The translations under genes and the position numbers were made by a program. Positions 29,001 through 36,866 of a DNA stretch of 64,000 nt are shown here, in pieces. Below the pieces are notes generated by a model. That model did no database searches. It had not been told where the DNA came from and was given only the letters and a program-made list of their open reading frames with translations. Source of the DNA: Sediminicola sp. YIK13 (GTDB lineage Bacteria > Bacteroidota > Bacteroidia > Flavobacteriales > Flavobacteriaceae); assembly GCF_001430825.1 (NCBI RefSeq), contig NZ_CP010535.1:1964501-2028500 (forward strand), read 5' to 3'. Position 1 is the stretch's first letter. The number at the start of each line of letters is the position of its first letter.

Positions 29001-29125
29001 AGTACGACTTAAGGGTGAACAACACTGGTGTTTTCAGTAATGGGATTACAACCATTCAAAGTATGTATGCCCCCGAATTTAGTAGCCATAGCGAAGGGGC
29101 CATAATTCACATCACGGAGAAATAG
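23066..29125 (+). CDS. Alpha-2-macroglobulin-family protein without thioester cysteine
   Basis: A 2019-residue secreted protein, the largest gene here. It has a signal peptide (residues 1-22; the second ATG at 23072 is an equally good start), an alpha-helical TPR-like N terminus (about 25-390), MG-type beta-sandwich domains (YFSSIFLDRSIYRPGQ marks MG2), a flexible acidic stretch (about 1190-1240) that could be a bait region, the A2M signature TDPEGNVTFSF, and a C-terminal alpha-toroid (about 1440-1800) with QMSNGAWAWF. Where thioester members read CxEQ, this one reads SNEQ with Ser1467 (codon AGT at 27464). Such proteins trap proteases; without the thioester only steric or other roles are likely. 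No pbpC partner is adjacent. It lies between a terminator and doxX. Confidence 0.88.
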   Translation: MYMKHLAFFLPFLLCIQMGHGQINGNTSYDSLWKEVSQLEEKSLTKSALEVVKTISKKAKKEQNSPQTIKALLYSSKYLMVLEEESQLTIINEFKSEITQAATPTRNILESYLANLYWQYYQQNRFEFYNRTKTESKVDPMDFRTWDVSTLFEEISIHFERSLENKEALQKLDINLFKDILNQQKDSRAYRPTLYDVLAHTALDFYKTSENGITKPSYKFELDNAEYFTPALEFSALPLIEIDSSSLQLKALKLYQELLKFHQKDPSPLALADVDLERLHFIKQYSIIEETDQFYLDALKNSAKTYEDEVAALYNYEIAALYDQWANNYDPNTDVSQQWKRKEALEICNAIIEKYPKSRASENSLVLKTQILSKNLQLRAESHLQINLPSRILVNYKNIDGLKLTAHIIKEEEKAQLEKIYPIENQIAFIKKLPVAKQWTGTLKNVGDYQNHSTEILLPTLPNGSYTLLAENDATFAFQTVQATDLAIVQTRGANEQMFQVINRTNGFPISGAQVTFSYQTNYNGPLKKHNYVTDKQGFISVQLSGDRWTNVTITVRSKEDHATFGTYFISKKTDIKNPPQFNYFSSIFLDRSIYRPGQVVFFKGIVIQKNSVSTLVLNNTKVVATLLNANNQEVGRQEYKTNDYGSFNGQFILPNFGLTGEYSLVINSEEVNLSGQSNFSVEEYKRPKFKTSIDPLTETYKVNDSILLTGTATAFAGSSITNAKVNYAVRRVVQYPIWYYWSRPYVKSTAQEIAHGETITDEDGSYEIKFKAIPDSSIPEKDLPIFTYEVTVDVTDINGETHSTSKIVAVGYHSLLAKIKVANRLDISKRVQSIEISTTNLNGQEVPAKGTLKIYKLKGPENILRERPWPAPEFSSFSKEEFKTLFPHDSYSNEEDPTNWEKGALVWQAEFNTEKIDKIDLGQIKSWEPGRYSIELESKDRFGKTVKDVVHTTAFSRKDRKLADNQLFDLKTDKDSYALGETAKLTLATSAKSLKVTLFIEKDKKNIKTIVIPLSNNSKTISIPIGETDLGGFAIRYSFSAFNGFVTGTQSISVPYPSAQLDVETITFRDKLAPGAEETWSFTIKGPKGEKVAAEVLASMYDASLDSFREHNWHFYPKEKSSYHSIYNSNAYQSFGTVYFNTKIDQIDSPKISLQGYDSFNWFNFYFGTGNRMYRTEMMMKNSGPIAVQDSDVLQEQAMEAITPNPIITDEALAGNDNTESVKEQVQIRRNLQETAFFFPHLMTDPEGNVTFSFLTPEALTQWKLQLLAHTSTLESTVKTFEALTQKELMVTPNIPRFFREGDTITISSKISNLTDRQLTGKATILLEDALTGKNITNGLLLSSVETSTSDTKEFKVVSKNNTQVSWTITIPKNLQAVQYTVIAKAGDFSDGEQNTLPVLTNRMLVTETMPMWVSGSNSKTFTLDKLKEATSATRNNHKLTLEITSNPTWYAVQALPYLMEYPHESNEQIFSRFYANTLANHITKSNPKIKSVFEQWAKSDALVSGLEKNQALKSILIQETPWLRDAQSETEQKKRIALLFNSNHVAQEQQLALNKLLNNQMSNGAWAWFHGGPSNRYITQHILAGIGRLRQLNTGLSGENARLLEERALGYLDREFIAEFEEMKKRTDNINRDHLSAIQLHYLYIRSLFKDQPASKKVQEAQQYYLGQARKYWSKKSLFEKGLLALVFHMQDMASEAKKIIQSLVENSIINRELGMYWKENTASWYWYQSPIETQALMIEAFTEIGSTDPLHQQNIEHLKIWLLKNKQTNNWQTTKATADAIYALLLEGNDWLSITDAMDVRLGGDRIGPWNPDSPKKEQIPIEAGSGYYRTSWNGNEIKPEMAEVQLSKKGKGVAWGALYWQYFEDLDKITPSKSPLQLEKKLFLKRNTDLGEELQEITEDTPLNVGDLVRTRIVVKVDRKMEFIHLKDMRAAGLEPINVISQYKWQDGLGYYESTKDAATNFFFDILPKGVYVFEYDLRVNNTGVFSNGITTIQSMYAPEFSSHSEGAIIHITEK

Positions 29126-29196
29126 TTGTGAAATTCGTAATATGTTATCGATTTTTTTCATAAATTAACATATAACTAATACATAAACAGCCAATT

Positions 29197-29571
29197 ATGA
29201 ATCCAAAAATTTTCTTGGTCCTGCGTATTGCGTTTGGACTCTTCCTAATCGTATTCGGATCGAATAAATTATTTCATTTTATGCCCATGGGACAAATGTC
29301 CGAAGCGGCAAATGAGTATTTCTCCGCCTTGATGAGTACCAACACCCTTAACATGGTTGCCTTGGTAGAAATACTTGCAGGCCTTTCTTTATTGGCCAAC
29401 AAGTTTGGGGCACTGATGATGATCATTCTAATGACCATTTCCGTCAATGCCATTTTATTTAATGCGTTCTTGGAGCCCAGCTCCATAGGCCCGGCATTAA
29501 TTCTACTTCTACTAAATATTATTATGCTTTATTTTTATAAAGATCGCTACAAGGATATTATTAGGCCTTAA
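29197..29571 (+). CDS. DoxX-family small membrane protein
   Basis: A 124-residue protein with four predicted transmembrane helices (about 6-26, 45-65, 70-88, 93-112). The opening KIFLVLRIAFGLFLIVFGSNKL and the central VEILAGLSLLANKFG are typical of DoxX/SURF4-like proteins. Some relatives take part in redox or quinone-linked reactions, but most are uncharacterised. It has its own intergenic space upstream (71 bases) and a strong terminator downstream. Confidence 0.82.
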   Translation: MNPKIFLVLRIAFGLFLIVFGSNKLFHFMPMGQMSEAANEYFSALMSTNTLNMVALVEILAGLSLLANKFGALMMIILMTISVNAILFNAFLEPSSIGPALILLLLNIIMLYFYKDRYKDIIRP

Positions 29572-29587
29572 GTAAAATTTCGGTATC

Positions 29588-29627
29588 AAAAAAGGTGGAC
29601 ATATATTACTATGTGTCCACCTTTTTT
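29588..29627. terminator. Bidirectional terminator between doxX and the DUF4136 gene
   Basis: AAAAAAGGTGGACA (29588-29601) pairs perfectly with TGTCCACCTTTTTT (29614-29627) around a 12-base loop. A runs on one side and T runs on the other let it serve both convergent genes. Confidence 0.88.
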
Positions 29628-29681
29628 ATTATGTCCGCTTCTCAAAATACCGTTAATATGGCATTGTTAGAGCCGTGTTTG

Positions 29682-30224
29682 TTAGTTTTTAGTGCCCGGA
29701 GGATATTTGGAAAACACTTTATCCACAACTTGTTTTAATTTGGCCTCCCTTGCTCCAGGGGAAAGGTTCTCCTTAAAGGAGCTTTCACTTATGGCCTGCC
29801 AAAACAATTGATCCTTTTGGCTATCCACAAAATCGAACTGAATAACACGCTCCAAATCTGGCTGGCCTAATGGCAAACCTATAGATATTCCTCCTCCGAC
29901 ATTTCTACCAGTTCCGCCAACCCCAACACCCACATTGTTGTTTCTGGGCCCACGGACGGAGCTGCTGGTGATATTGATAAAAAATTCTGGTTCCTCGGCA
30001 AGCAACATTCCTTTAACTTGCATAATGGAGTCTATGGCATCCAATAAACGTTTGGTGTCTAACTGAGTCAACCCGGTTTTCATATCCGGATAGTAATTGT
30101 AGGTGGTATAACTGGAATAATCTGTATCCTTATCGTAATCATAATTGACTCTTACAGCATTACACGATGCTAAAAGTATAACCGCCAAAATGCTTATGAA
30201 ATTTCTCATCATTCGGTTTTTCAT
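29682..30224 (-). CDS. DUF4136-family lipoprotein
   Basis: A 180-residue product with lipobox ILLASC (Cys21). The mature N terminus VNYDYDKDTDYSSYTTYNY is the DUF4136 hallmark, followed by DTKRLLDAIDSIMQVKGM, a glycine-rich strand (GVGVGGTGRN) and a C-terminal KVFSKYPP. The function of the family is unknown; members are envelope lipoproteins widespread in Bacteroidota and Proteobacteria. It follows obg by 42 bases on the same strand. Confidence 0.85.
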   Translation of the reverse strand: MKNRMMRNFISILAVILLASCNAVRVNYDYDKDTDYSSYTTYNYYPDMKTGLTQLDTKRLLDAIDSIMQVKGMLLAEEPEFFINITSSSVRGPRNNNVGVGVGGTGRNVGGGISIGLPLGQPDLERVIQFDFVDSQKDQLFWQAISESSFKENLSPGAREAKLKQVVDKVFSKYPPGTKN

Positions 30225-30266
30225 AAAAATACTTAAAAATGGGAAGGCAATTAAATATTCAATTAT

Positions 30267-31268
30267 TTAATCGTTCAACATCGCCCAGAGCCTATCCTTG
30301 AGCTCTACGATGCCCTGCTGTGCCACAGAAGAAATAAACATATAGGGCGTTCCTTTAAGATCTTTGTCGAGCTCTACCCGCATTTCTGCCTTTAGTTCCT
30401 CATCCAGCATATCACTTTTAGAAATGACCACCAATCGTTCCTTGTCCAAAAGCTCCTCGTTGTACCTGCGAAGCTCATCCAACAAAATCTCATATTCCTT
30501 ACTAATGTCCTTGCTATCGGCAGGAATCAAAAATAATAAGGTGGCATTCCGTTCTATATGTCTCAGGAAATAATGTCCAAGCCCCTTACCTTCTGCTGCT
30601 CCTTCTATAATTCCGGGAATATCCGCCATTACAAAACTTTGAAAGTCCCTATATTCCACTATTCCCAAATTAGGCTTTAGCGTAGTAAATTCGTAATCGG
30701 CAATTTTTGGTTTGGCCGATGTGATAACGGAAAGTAAGGTAGATTTACCTGCATTGGGAAAACCTACAAGGCCTACATCGGCCAATACTTTCATTTCCAA
30801 GGTTATCTGTCTCTCCTCACCGGGTTTGCCAGGTTGCGCGTATCTAGGTGTTTGATTGGTAGAAGATCTAAAGTGCCAGTTTCCAAGGCCACCCATTCCA
30901 CCTTCTACAATGATTTTTTCCTCTCCATCTTCAGTAATCTCGAATAAAATTTCATTGGACTCTGTATCGCGTACCACAGTACCCAAAGGAACATCTACAT
31001 ATACATCTTGCCCATCGGCACCAAAACTTCTGTTTTTACTTCCGTGCTCCCCGTGACCCGCTTTAAAATGTTTTTTAAATTTAAAGTGAACCAACGTCCA
31101 AAGGTTTTTATTGCCCCTAAGGATTACATGTCCACCTCTTCCTCCATCACCACCATCGGGACCACCTTTGGTTATAAATTTCTCACGGTGTAAATGCGCA
31201 GAGCCTTTGCCCCCATTTCCGGAAGAAACATATGCTTTAACATAATCAACAAAATTACCTTCAGTCAT
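30267..31268 (-). CDS. obg: Obg/CgtA-type GTPase
   Basis: Obg is an essential GTPase involved in 50S subunit maturation and stress signalling. The 333-residue product has the glycine-rich Obg domain (1-158; [16 protein letters not shown]), G1 GFPNAGKST (169-177), G2 in DYEFTTL, G3 DIPGI, G4 SKSD and G5 SSVAQQG. It lacks the long C-terminal extension seen in some species, which is usual in this group. It lies 73 bases downstream of the hpt-adk fusion on the same strand and is probably in the same transcript. Confidence 0.95.
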   Translation of the reverse strand: MTEGNFVDYVKAYVSSGNGGKGSAHLHREKFITKGGPDGGDGGRGGHVILRGNKNLWTLVHFKFKKHFKAGHGEHGSKNRSFGADGQDVYVDVPLGTVVRDTESNEILFEITEDGEEKIIVEGGMGGLGNWHFRSSTNQTPRYAQPGKPGEERQITLEMKVLADVGLVGFPNAGKSTLLSVITSAKPKIADYEFTTLKPNLGIVEYRDFQSFVMADIPGIIEGAAEGKGLGHYFLRHIERNATLLFLIPADSKDISKEYEILLDELRRYNEELLDKERLVVISKSDMLDEELKAEMRVELDKDLKGTPYMFISSVAQQGIVELKDRLWAMLND

Positions 31269-31341
31269 TTTTACAATTTAACGGTTTGCAGAAGTTCCTT
31301 AAGACATCCCATAATTGAGAAAGCCAATCTAGAAACAAACC

Positions 31342-32454
31342 TTATAATTTATCTATTACCGCTTTTAAGCGTTCTGTAATATCCGCGATGGCTCCAATAC
31401 CATTAACGCTATGAAATTTCCCCTTAGACTCGTAATATTGCTTTAAAGGCGCGGTCTTTTGGTTGTACTCATCAAATCTGTTACGGATCTTGTCCTCATC
31501 CTGATCATCTGGTCTTCCACTAACCTGTCCTCTCTCCAAAAGACGCTGAATCAATACTTCATCATTCGCTTCCAGCGCTATTGTTGCATTGATCTTCATA
31601 TCCTTGGTATCCAAAAAATTGTCCAGCGCTTCTGCTTGTGCAGTCGTTCTTGGGAATCCATCGAATATAAATCCAGATGCTTCAGGATTTTTCTCTACTT
31701 CATCCTGCAACATTTTAATCGTAACCTCGTCCGGCACAAGATCACCTTTATCCATATAAGATTTGGCAAGTTGTCCCAGAGGGGTATCATTTTTAATATT
31801 GTAACGGAACACATCACCGGTAGAAATATGCTTTAAGTTATAAGTGTCCCTTAGAAATGCAGCTTGGGTGCCCTTTCCGGCCCCTGGTTTTCCGAACAAT
31901 ACTATGTTGATCATATATTTTTGGTTTAATTGGTATACTTCTTTTAAATTTCTTCCCAATTCATTGTAATCCAATCCGTACCCAACGATAAACTTATCGG
32001 GGATTTCCATACCTACATAGTCAATGGTATACTCCCCATTGTAAACGGATGGTTTATAAAAAAGGGTGGCTATCTTAAATTCCTTGACATTGGCGTTGGC
32101 AAACAAATGCACCAGTTTTTGCAAGGTTCGGCCGGTATCTATGATATCTTCTAAAATGACAACTACCCTTCCTTCAATATTCTCCGGCACATCCAACAAG
32201 GTCTCTACTATTCCCGTGGAGGTGAGACCGCTGTAAGAGCTCAACTTCACAAAGGACACCTCACATGGGTGCTCATAATGCTTTAAAACATCCGAAACAA
32301 ACATAAAAGAACCATTAAGTACGCCTACAAAAATGGGTACTTGATCCTTATAATCTGCTGCAACGGCATGAGCCACCTTTTTAACAGCAGTTTCTATTTC
32401 CTCTTTGGTCAGAAATGGTTTAAAATATTTGTCGTGGAGCTTTATCACCGCCAT
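31342..32454 (-). CDS. adk: Hypoxanthine phosphoribosyltransferase-adenylate kinase fusion
   Basis: A single 370-residue frame carries two enzymes. Residues 1-178 are an Hpt-type PRTase with the PRPP loop LEDIIDTGRT (Asp103 to Thr110 region) and GMEIPDKFIVGYGLDY. Residues 181-370 are a complete adenylate kinase: P loop GKPGAGKGT (188-196), HISTGDVFR, GFPRT, and a short LID (GRPDDQDEDKIRNRFDEY). The internal Met181 (31914) matches a normal Adk start and there is no stop between the halves. Together they link purine salvage (hypoxanthine/guanine to IMP/GMP) with AMP/ATP interconversion. A -7 box (TATCTTTG, minus strand 32478-32471) lies 17 bases upstream. Confidence 0.93.
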   Translation of the reverse strand: MAVIKLHDKYFKPFLTKEEIETAVKKVAHAVAADYKDQVPIFVGVLNGSFMFVSDVLKHYEHPCEVSFVKLSSYSGLTSTGIVETLLDVPENIEGRVVVILEDIIDTGRTLQKLVHLFANANVKEFKIATLFYKPSVYNGEYTIDYVGMEIPDKFIVGYGLDYNELGRNLKEVYQLNQKYMINIVLFGKPGAGKGTQAAFLRDTYNLKHISTGDVFRYNIKNDTPLGQLAKSYMDKGDLVPDEVTIKMLQDEVEKNPEASGFIFDGFPRTTAQAEALDNFLDTKDMKINATIALEANDEVLIQRLLERGQVSGRPDDQDEDKIRNRFDEYNQKTAPLKQYYESKGKFHSVNGIGAIADITERLKAVIDKL

Positions 32455-32470
32455 TAATTTAATGAGATGC

Positions 32471-32478
32471 CAAAGATA
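32471..32478 (-). promoter_or_regulatory. -7 promoter box of the hpt-adk fusion gene
   Basis: The minus strand reads TATCTTTG, an exact TAnnTTTG, 17 bases before the ATG at 32454. No TTG sits at a suitable distance. It shares the 129-base divergent space with a plus-strand box for purK. Confidence 0.5.
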
Positions 32479-32530
32479 ACATTTTGATTTCTCTTTTTAA
32501 GATGCGCAAGGCTGTTTTAAGATTTAAATG

Positions 32531-32538
32531 TATTTTTG
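32531..32538 (+). promoter_or_regulatory. -7 promoter box of purK-purE
   Basis: TATTTTTG matches TAnnTTTG exactly, 45 bases before the purK ATG at 32584. I see no TTG at the usual distance upstream, so this is a partial match. Confidence 0.4.
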
Positions 32539-32583
32539 TTACACTATTTGTATTCGATTATCCATAAGACTAAAGAATAATCC

Positions 32584-33738
32584 ATGAACTATTTTTCTTC
32601 CGATTTCAAACTGGGTATCCTGGGAGGTGGCCAATTAGGAAAAATGATGCTTTACGAGACCCGTAAGTTCGATATCCACACCAAAGTACTGGACCCTTCG
32701 AAGGAGGCGCCCTGTAAAATATCCTGCAATGAGTTTCAACAAGGAGACCTCATGGATTACGATACCGTTTACAATTTCGGAAAAAAGGTGGATGTTCTTA
32801 CTATTGAGATCGAGAATATCAACTTGGATGCATTAGAGCAGTTGGAAGAGGAGGGCATCAAGGTATATCCGCCATCACAAACATTGCGCACCATTCAGAA
32901 CAAAGCAACGCAGAAGCTTTTTTATGTAGATCATGACATCCCTACGGCCGCTTTCAGCAGATTTGCCCACACTAGTGAAATTGAGGACAGTATTAGCAAT
33001 GGCGGGATGGAATTTCCCTTTGTATGGAAATGCACCAAATTTGGTTATGATGGTCAAGGGGTGAAAGTAGTAAGAAGCCTAAAAGACTTGGATGGTTTGC
33101 CCAACGTGGAATGCATTGCGGAAAAAATGATCCCTTTTAAAAATGAACTTGCCGTGATAGTGGTTAGAAATCCTAGCGGACAAGTGGTCACCTACCCTGT
33201 TGTGGAAATGGAATTTCACCCAGAGGCCAACCAAGTGGAATATGTGATTTGTCCTGCAAGGATTGATGAGAAAGTAGCAGAAAAAGCAAATAAAATCGCC
33301 TTAAAAGTTTCAGAAAAAATGAAACATATAGGGGTATTGGCCGTAGAAATGTTTCAAACCAAGGACGATCAGATCTTGGTCAACGAAGTGGCCCCTAGGC
33401 CGCATAATAGCGGACATTACAGTATTGAAGCCAGCTATACCAATCAATTTGAGCAACATATACGCGCAATTTTAGACCTCCCATTAGGGAACACAGCGAG
33501 CAAAGTAGCCGGTATAATGGTAAATTTGGTGGGCGCTGAGGGACATACTGGAAATGTAGTCTATGATAACATTGAGGAAATCCTTAAAATGGAAGGGGTT
33601 ACGCCACATATATATGGAAAAAAACAAACTAGGCCCTTTAGGAAAATGGGACATGTGACCATAGTGAACAACGATATTGCTAAGGCAAGAAAAATAGCCG
33701 AGCAGGTAAAAGAGACCATCAAAGTAATAAGTGAATAA
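32584..33738 (+). CDS. purK: 5-(carboxyamino)imidazole ribonucleotide synthase
   Basis: PurK carboxylates AIR to N5-CAIR using ATP and bicarbonate in de novo purine synthesis. The 384-residue product is an ATP-grasp enzyme: LGILGGGQLGKMM (11-23) preATP-grasp loop, VWKCTKFGYDGQGVKVV ATP-binding loop, and the metal-binding MFQTKDDQILVNEVAPRPHNSGHYS segment. Length is normal. It is followed by purE after 15 bases, the standard two-enzyme arrangement of bacteria that use N5-CAIR. Confidence 0.95.
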   Translation: MNYFSSDFKLGILGGGQLGKMMLYETRKFDIHTKVLDPSKEAPCKISCNEFQQGDLMDYDTVYNFGKKVDVLTIEIENINLDALEQLEEEGIKVYPPSQTLRTIQNKATQKLFYVDHDIPTAAFSRFAHTSEIEDSISNGGMEFPFVWKCTKFGYDGQGVKVVRSLKDLDGLPNVECIAEKMIPFKNELAVIVVRNPSGQVVTYPVVEMEFHPEANQVEYVICPARIDEKVAEKANKIALKVSEKMKHIGVLAVEMFQTKDDQILVNEVAPRPHNSGHYSIEASYTNQFEQHIRAILDLPLGNTASKVAGIMVNLVGAEGHTGNVVYDNIEEILKMEGVTPHIYGKKQTRPFRKMGHVTIVNNDIAKARKIAEQVKETIKVISE

Positions 33739-33753
33739 AAAAATTATACGACT

Positions 33754-34242
33754 ATGAGTAAAGTGGCAGTGGTTATGGGAAGCACAAGTGATCTTCCCGT
33801 TATGCAGGAAGCAGTGGATATTTTAGTAGGTTTTGATATACAGGTAGATGTTGATATCGTTTCCGCCCACCGTACTCCCGAAAAACTATTTGACTTTAGT
33901 ATGAATGCCCATAAAAATGGCTATTCCGTTATCATTGCCGGTGCTGGTGGTGCCGCCCATCTCCCGGGCATGGTAGCTTCTATGTCACCTTTGCCCGTTA
34001 TTGGCGTTCCCGTGAAGAGCAGCAATTCTATTGATGGATGGGATTCCATTCTGTCCATCCTACAAATGCCTGGTGGGGTACCGGTAGCCACTGTAGCCCT
34101 GAACGGAGCCAAAAATGCAGGCATCCTTGCCGCCCAGATTATTGGAAGCAGTGATAAATGCGTCCTGGACAAAATATTGCTCTACAAGGAAGGGTTGAAA
34201 CAAAAAGTAATACAGGGAGCAGAAGAAGTACGTAAAAAATAG
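33754..34242 (+). CDS. purE: N5-carboxyaminoimidazole ribonucleotide mutase
   Basis: PurE rearranges N5-CAIR to CAIR, the step after PurK. The 162-residue class I PurE has VVMGSTSDLPVMQEA at the N terminus, SAHRTPEK with the catalytic His (around residue 40), AGAGGAAHLPGMVAS and PVIGVPV. It is co-transcribed with purK. Confidence 0.96.
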   Translation: MSKVAVVMGSTSDLPVMQEAVDILVGFDIQVDVDIVSAHRTPEKLFDFSMNAHKNGYSVIIAGAGGAAHLPGMVASMSPLPVIGVPVKSSNSIDGWDSILSILQMPGGVPVATVALNGAKNAGILAAQIIGSSDKCVLDKILLYKEGLKQKVIQGAEEVRKK

Positions 34243-34345
34243 CCTCCGGGAGGAAATGACCAACAATTGATTGGTGCGCTCCAAATTAATGCCTCCTCAT
34301 TCACAACACATTACAACATCAATTAAAATTGAATAAGAACACATT

Positions 34346-36364
34346 ATGAACAACCCCTTATTGACACCTTTTGATACGGCTCCTTTTTCCAAAATAAAGA
34401 ATGAACATTTTATGCCTGCTTTCTTGGAGTCTATGGCTCAAGCCCGACAGGAAATAGACCTTATCGCGAACGCGAGTTCTGCTCCTACATTCGAAAACAC
34501 AATTGCAGCCTTGGATTTTGCAGGCCAACAATTGGATCGGGTATCAAGTGTGTTTTTCAATTTAAATTCAGCGGAGACCAATCCTGAAATTCAAAAAATC
34601 GCACAGGAGGTTTCCCCGCTCCTATCAGAGCTTAGCAATGACATCATGCTCAATGAAACCCTTTTTAAAAGGGTCAAGGTCGTCTATGAACAAAAGGATG
34701 ACCTAAACCTGACCAAAGAGGAATACACCCTCTTGGACAAAAAGTATAAAAGTTTTAGCAGAAACGGCGCCAATTTGCCAGATGACAAAAAAATACGGCT
34801 TCGTGAAATTGATGCAGAGCTTTCCAAATTAAAGCTACAATTTGGGGAAAACATCCTTGCCGAGACCAATAAATATGAAATGCACCTTACCGATGAGTCC
34901 GACATGGATGGTCTTCCGGAAGGCGAAAAAGAGGCTGCAGCACAGTTGGCAAAATCAAAAGACAAAGAAGGTTGGTTGATCACCTTAGATTACCCTAGCT
35001 ATATTCCCTTCATGAAATACGCAAAAAAAAGGGCGTTGAGAAAAGAACTTTCCATAGCATTTGGCAGCAAAGGATTTCATAGTGACGAACTGGACAACCA
35101 AGACAACATTAAGAGGATTGCCAGGCTCCGTTATGAGCGTGCAAAATTATTGGGATATAAGACCCATGCCCATTTTGTCCTAGAGGAGAGAATGGCAGAA
35201 ACCCCTGAAAAAGTTCATGAGTTCCTAAATGAACTATTGGAAAAGGCAAAACCGGCTGCAGAGAGAGAATTTGAAGAATTGGAAAACTTTGCCAAGGAAT
35301 TGGATCAGATAGATAGGTTGGAAAAGTGGGACAGTGCTTATTATTCTGAAAAATTAAGGCAGAAACTGTTTAATTTGGACGATGAGAAACTGAAGCCATA
35401 TTTTAAATTAGAAAACGTTATTGCAGGGGTTTTCAAAGTAGCAGAAAAATTATATGGATTGCAATTTGAGGAAGTATTTGATATTGACAAGTACCACTCG
35501 GATGTGAAAACCTATCGCATATTTGACGAGCATAATAATTTGGTCTCCCTCTTCTATGCGGATTTTCATCCACGAGCCGGAAAACGTGGAGGAGCCTGGA
35601 TGACTTCCTTTAAGTCACAATATGTGCAAAATGGCGTTAATGAAAGACCACATATTTCGAATGTGTGCAATTTCACGAAACCAACGGCCAGCAAGCCCTC
35701 CTTATTGACCTTTAATGAAGTGACTACCCTTTTTCATGAGTTTGGTCACGGACTTCACGGAATGTTGGCCAATACGGTTTATCCTGGGTTATCGGGTACC
35801 TCGGTTTATTGGGATTTTGTAGAACTACCAAGCCAGATCTTGGAGAACTGGTGCTATGAAAAAGAGGCTTTGAAACTATTTGCAACACACTACGATACTG
35901 GGGATTTGATCCCTATGGAAATGGTCGAAAAAATTAAGGAATCCTCTACCTTTCAAGAAGGGATGGCGACCTTGCGCCAATTGAGCTTCGCTCTTTTGGA
36001 CATGTCTTGGCACGGAACAGATCCTACCAATATTACTGACGTAAAGGAACAGGAAAAAGAGGCGTTTAAGGACACCGACCTATTTCCCGATATGCCGGAG
36101 ACCTGTATGAGTACCTCCTTTGCACATATATTTCAAGGCGGATATTCCTCTGGCTACTACAGCTACAAATGGGCAGAAGTACTAGATGCGGACGCCTTTG
36201 CCTATTTTAAGGAAAAAGGCATATTCAACAAGGAAGTGGCCACTAAGTTCAAAGAACATATCCTATCTAAGGGAGGAACGGAAAATCCAATGGATCTCTA
36301 TAAGCGTTTTAGGGGTGCCGAGCCAAAAATTGAGGCCCTGTTGGAAAGGGCAGGATTAATTTAA
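34346..36364 (+). CDS. M3-family metallopeptidase (oligopeptidase A/dipeptidyl carboxypeptidase type)
   Basis: A 672-residue zinc peptidase of the thimet oligopeptidase fold that degrades short peptides. The zinc motif is HEFGH at His464-His468 (FHEFGHGLHGML), with the third ligand Glu in FVELPSQILENW about 27 residues later. There is no signal peptide, so it is cytosolic. Length fits Dcp/PrlC (about 680). The N-terminal helical lid (1-200) is complete. Which of Dcp or PrlC it resembles more cannot be decided by eye. It is 103 bases after purE and closed by a terminator. Confidence 0.92.
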   Translation: MNNPLLTPFDTAPFSKIKNEHFMPAFLESMAQARQEIDLIANASSAPTFENTIAALDFAGQQLDRVSSVFFNLNSAETNPEIQKIAQEVSPLLSELSNDIMLNETLFKRVKVVYEQKDDLNLTKEEYTLLDKKYKSFSRNGANLPDDKKIRLREIDAELSKLKLQFGENILAETNKYEMHLTDESDMDGLPEGEKEAAAQLAKSKDKEGWLITLDYPSYIPFMKYAKKRALRKELSIAFGSKGFHSDELDNQDNIKRIARLRYERAKLLGYKTHAHFVLEERMAETPEKVHEFLNELLEKAKPAAEREFEELENFAKELDQIDRLEKWDSAYYSEKLRQKLFNLDDEKLKPYFKLENVIAGVFKVAEKLYGLQFEEVFDIDKYHSDVKTYRIFDEHNNLVSLFYADFHPRAGKRGGAWMTSFKSQYVQNGVNERPHISNVCNFTKPTASKPSLLTFNEVTTLFHEFGHGLHGMLANTVYPGLSGTSVYWDFVELPSQILENWCYEKEALKLFATHYDTGDLIPMEMVEKIKESSTFQEGMATLRQLSFALLDMSWHGTDPTNITDVKEQEKEAFKDTDLFPDMPETCMSTSFAHIFQGGYSSGYYSYKWAEVLDADAFAYFKEKGIFNKEVATKFKEHILSKGGTENPMDLYKRFRGAEPKIEALLERAGLI

Positions 36365-36370
36365 GAAATA

Positions 36371-36408
36371 AAAAAACCTGCAAGACCTAAATCCTTGCAG
36401 GTTTTTTT
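36371..36408. terminator. Bidirectional terminator between the M3 peptidase and rhodanese genes
   Basis: AAAAAACCTGCAAG (36371-36384) pairs perfectly with CTTGCAGGTTTTTT (36394-36407) around a 9-base loop. It lies between convergent genes and can serve both strands. Confidence 0.88.
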
Positions 36409-36427
36409 AAATAGCTAACTTGTTCCT

Positions 36428-36787
36428 TCAAGGTTTCCTTTTCTGCAAAAAGGCATCATATCCTCCGGATAGGTTGGTCACATTCTTATAACCATGGGCC
36501 ATCAACCATTCGGCAGCTTTTAAACTACGACCACCAACCTTGCAGTACACATAAACTGGTTGGTCTTTGGATACGGCTTCAAACTGTTTGGCAAAAGTAT
36601 CTCCCATCCAATTGATATTTTTTGCATTCTTTAAATGGCCAGCTTCAAATTCAGACGGTGTTCTTACATCGACCAAAACAACTGAAACCAATTGATTTTC
36701 TAACAACGAGGTAATAGGAATTGTTTTTATTTGGGCCATTCCAAATTGAACAATTGCAAATAAAAGAATTGAGAATATGCTTTTCAT
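36428..36787 (-). CDS. Secreted single-domain rhodanese
   Basis: I start it at the ATG at 36787 (MKSIFSILLFAIVQFGMAQ), which gives a proper signal peptide; the upstream TTG adds a non-signal extension. The 119-residue product is one rhodanese domain with VDVRTPSEFEAGHLKNAKNI and active-site Cys82 in the loop YCKVGGRS. Rhodaneses carry persulfide sulfur; a periplasmic location suggests handling of sulfane sulfur or redox rather than thiosulfate detoxification in the cytosol. Confidence 0.85.
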   Translation of the reverse strand: MKSIFSILLFAIVQFGMAQIKTIPITSLLENQLVSVVLVDVRTPSEFEAGHLKNAKNINWMGDTFAKQFEAVSKDQPVYVYCKVGGRSLKAAEWLMAHGYKNVTNLSGGYDAFLQKRKP

Positions 36788-36840
36788 AGGATAAAACAGT
36801 TTAAACAAAAATAATACTTAATGTTCAAAAAAAAATAAAT

Positions 36841-36848
36841 TACATTTG
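36841..36848 (+). promoter_or_regulatory. -7 promoter box of the ECF sigma gene
   Basis: TACATTTG is an exact TAnnTTTG, 18 bases before the ATG at 36867. There is no TTG at the usual spacing, so the sigma gene may depend partly on another factor. Confidence 0.4.
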
Positions 36849-36866
36849 GTATGAGCAAAAAATGAT

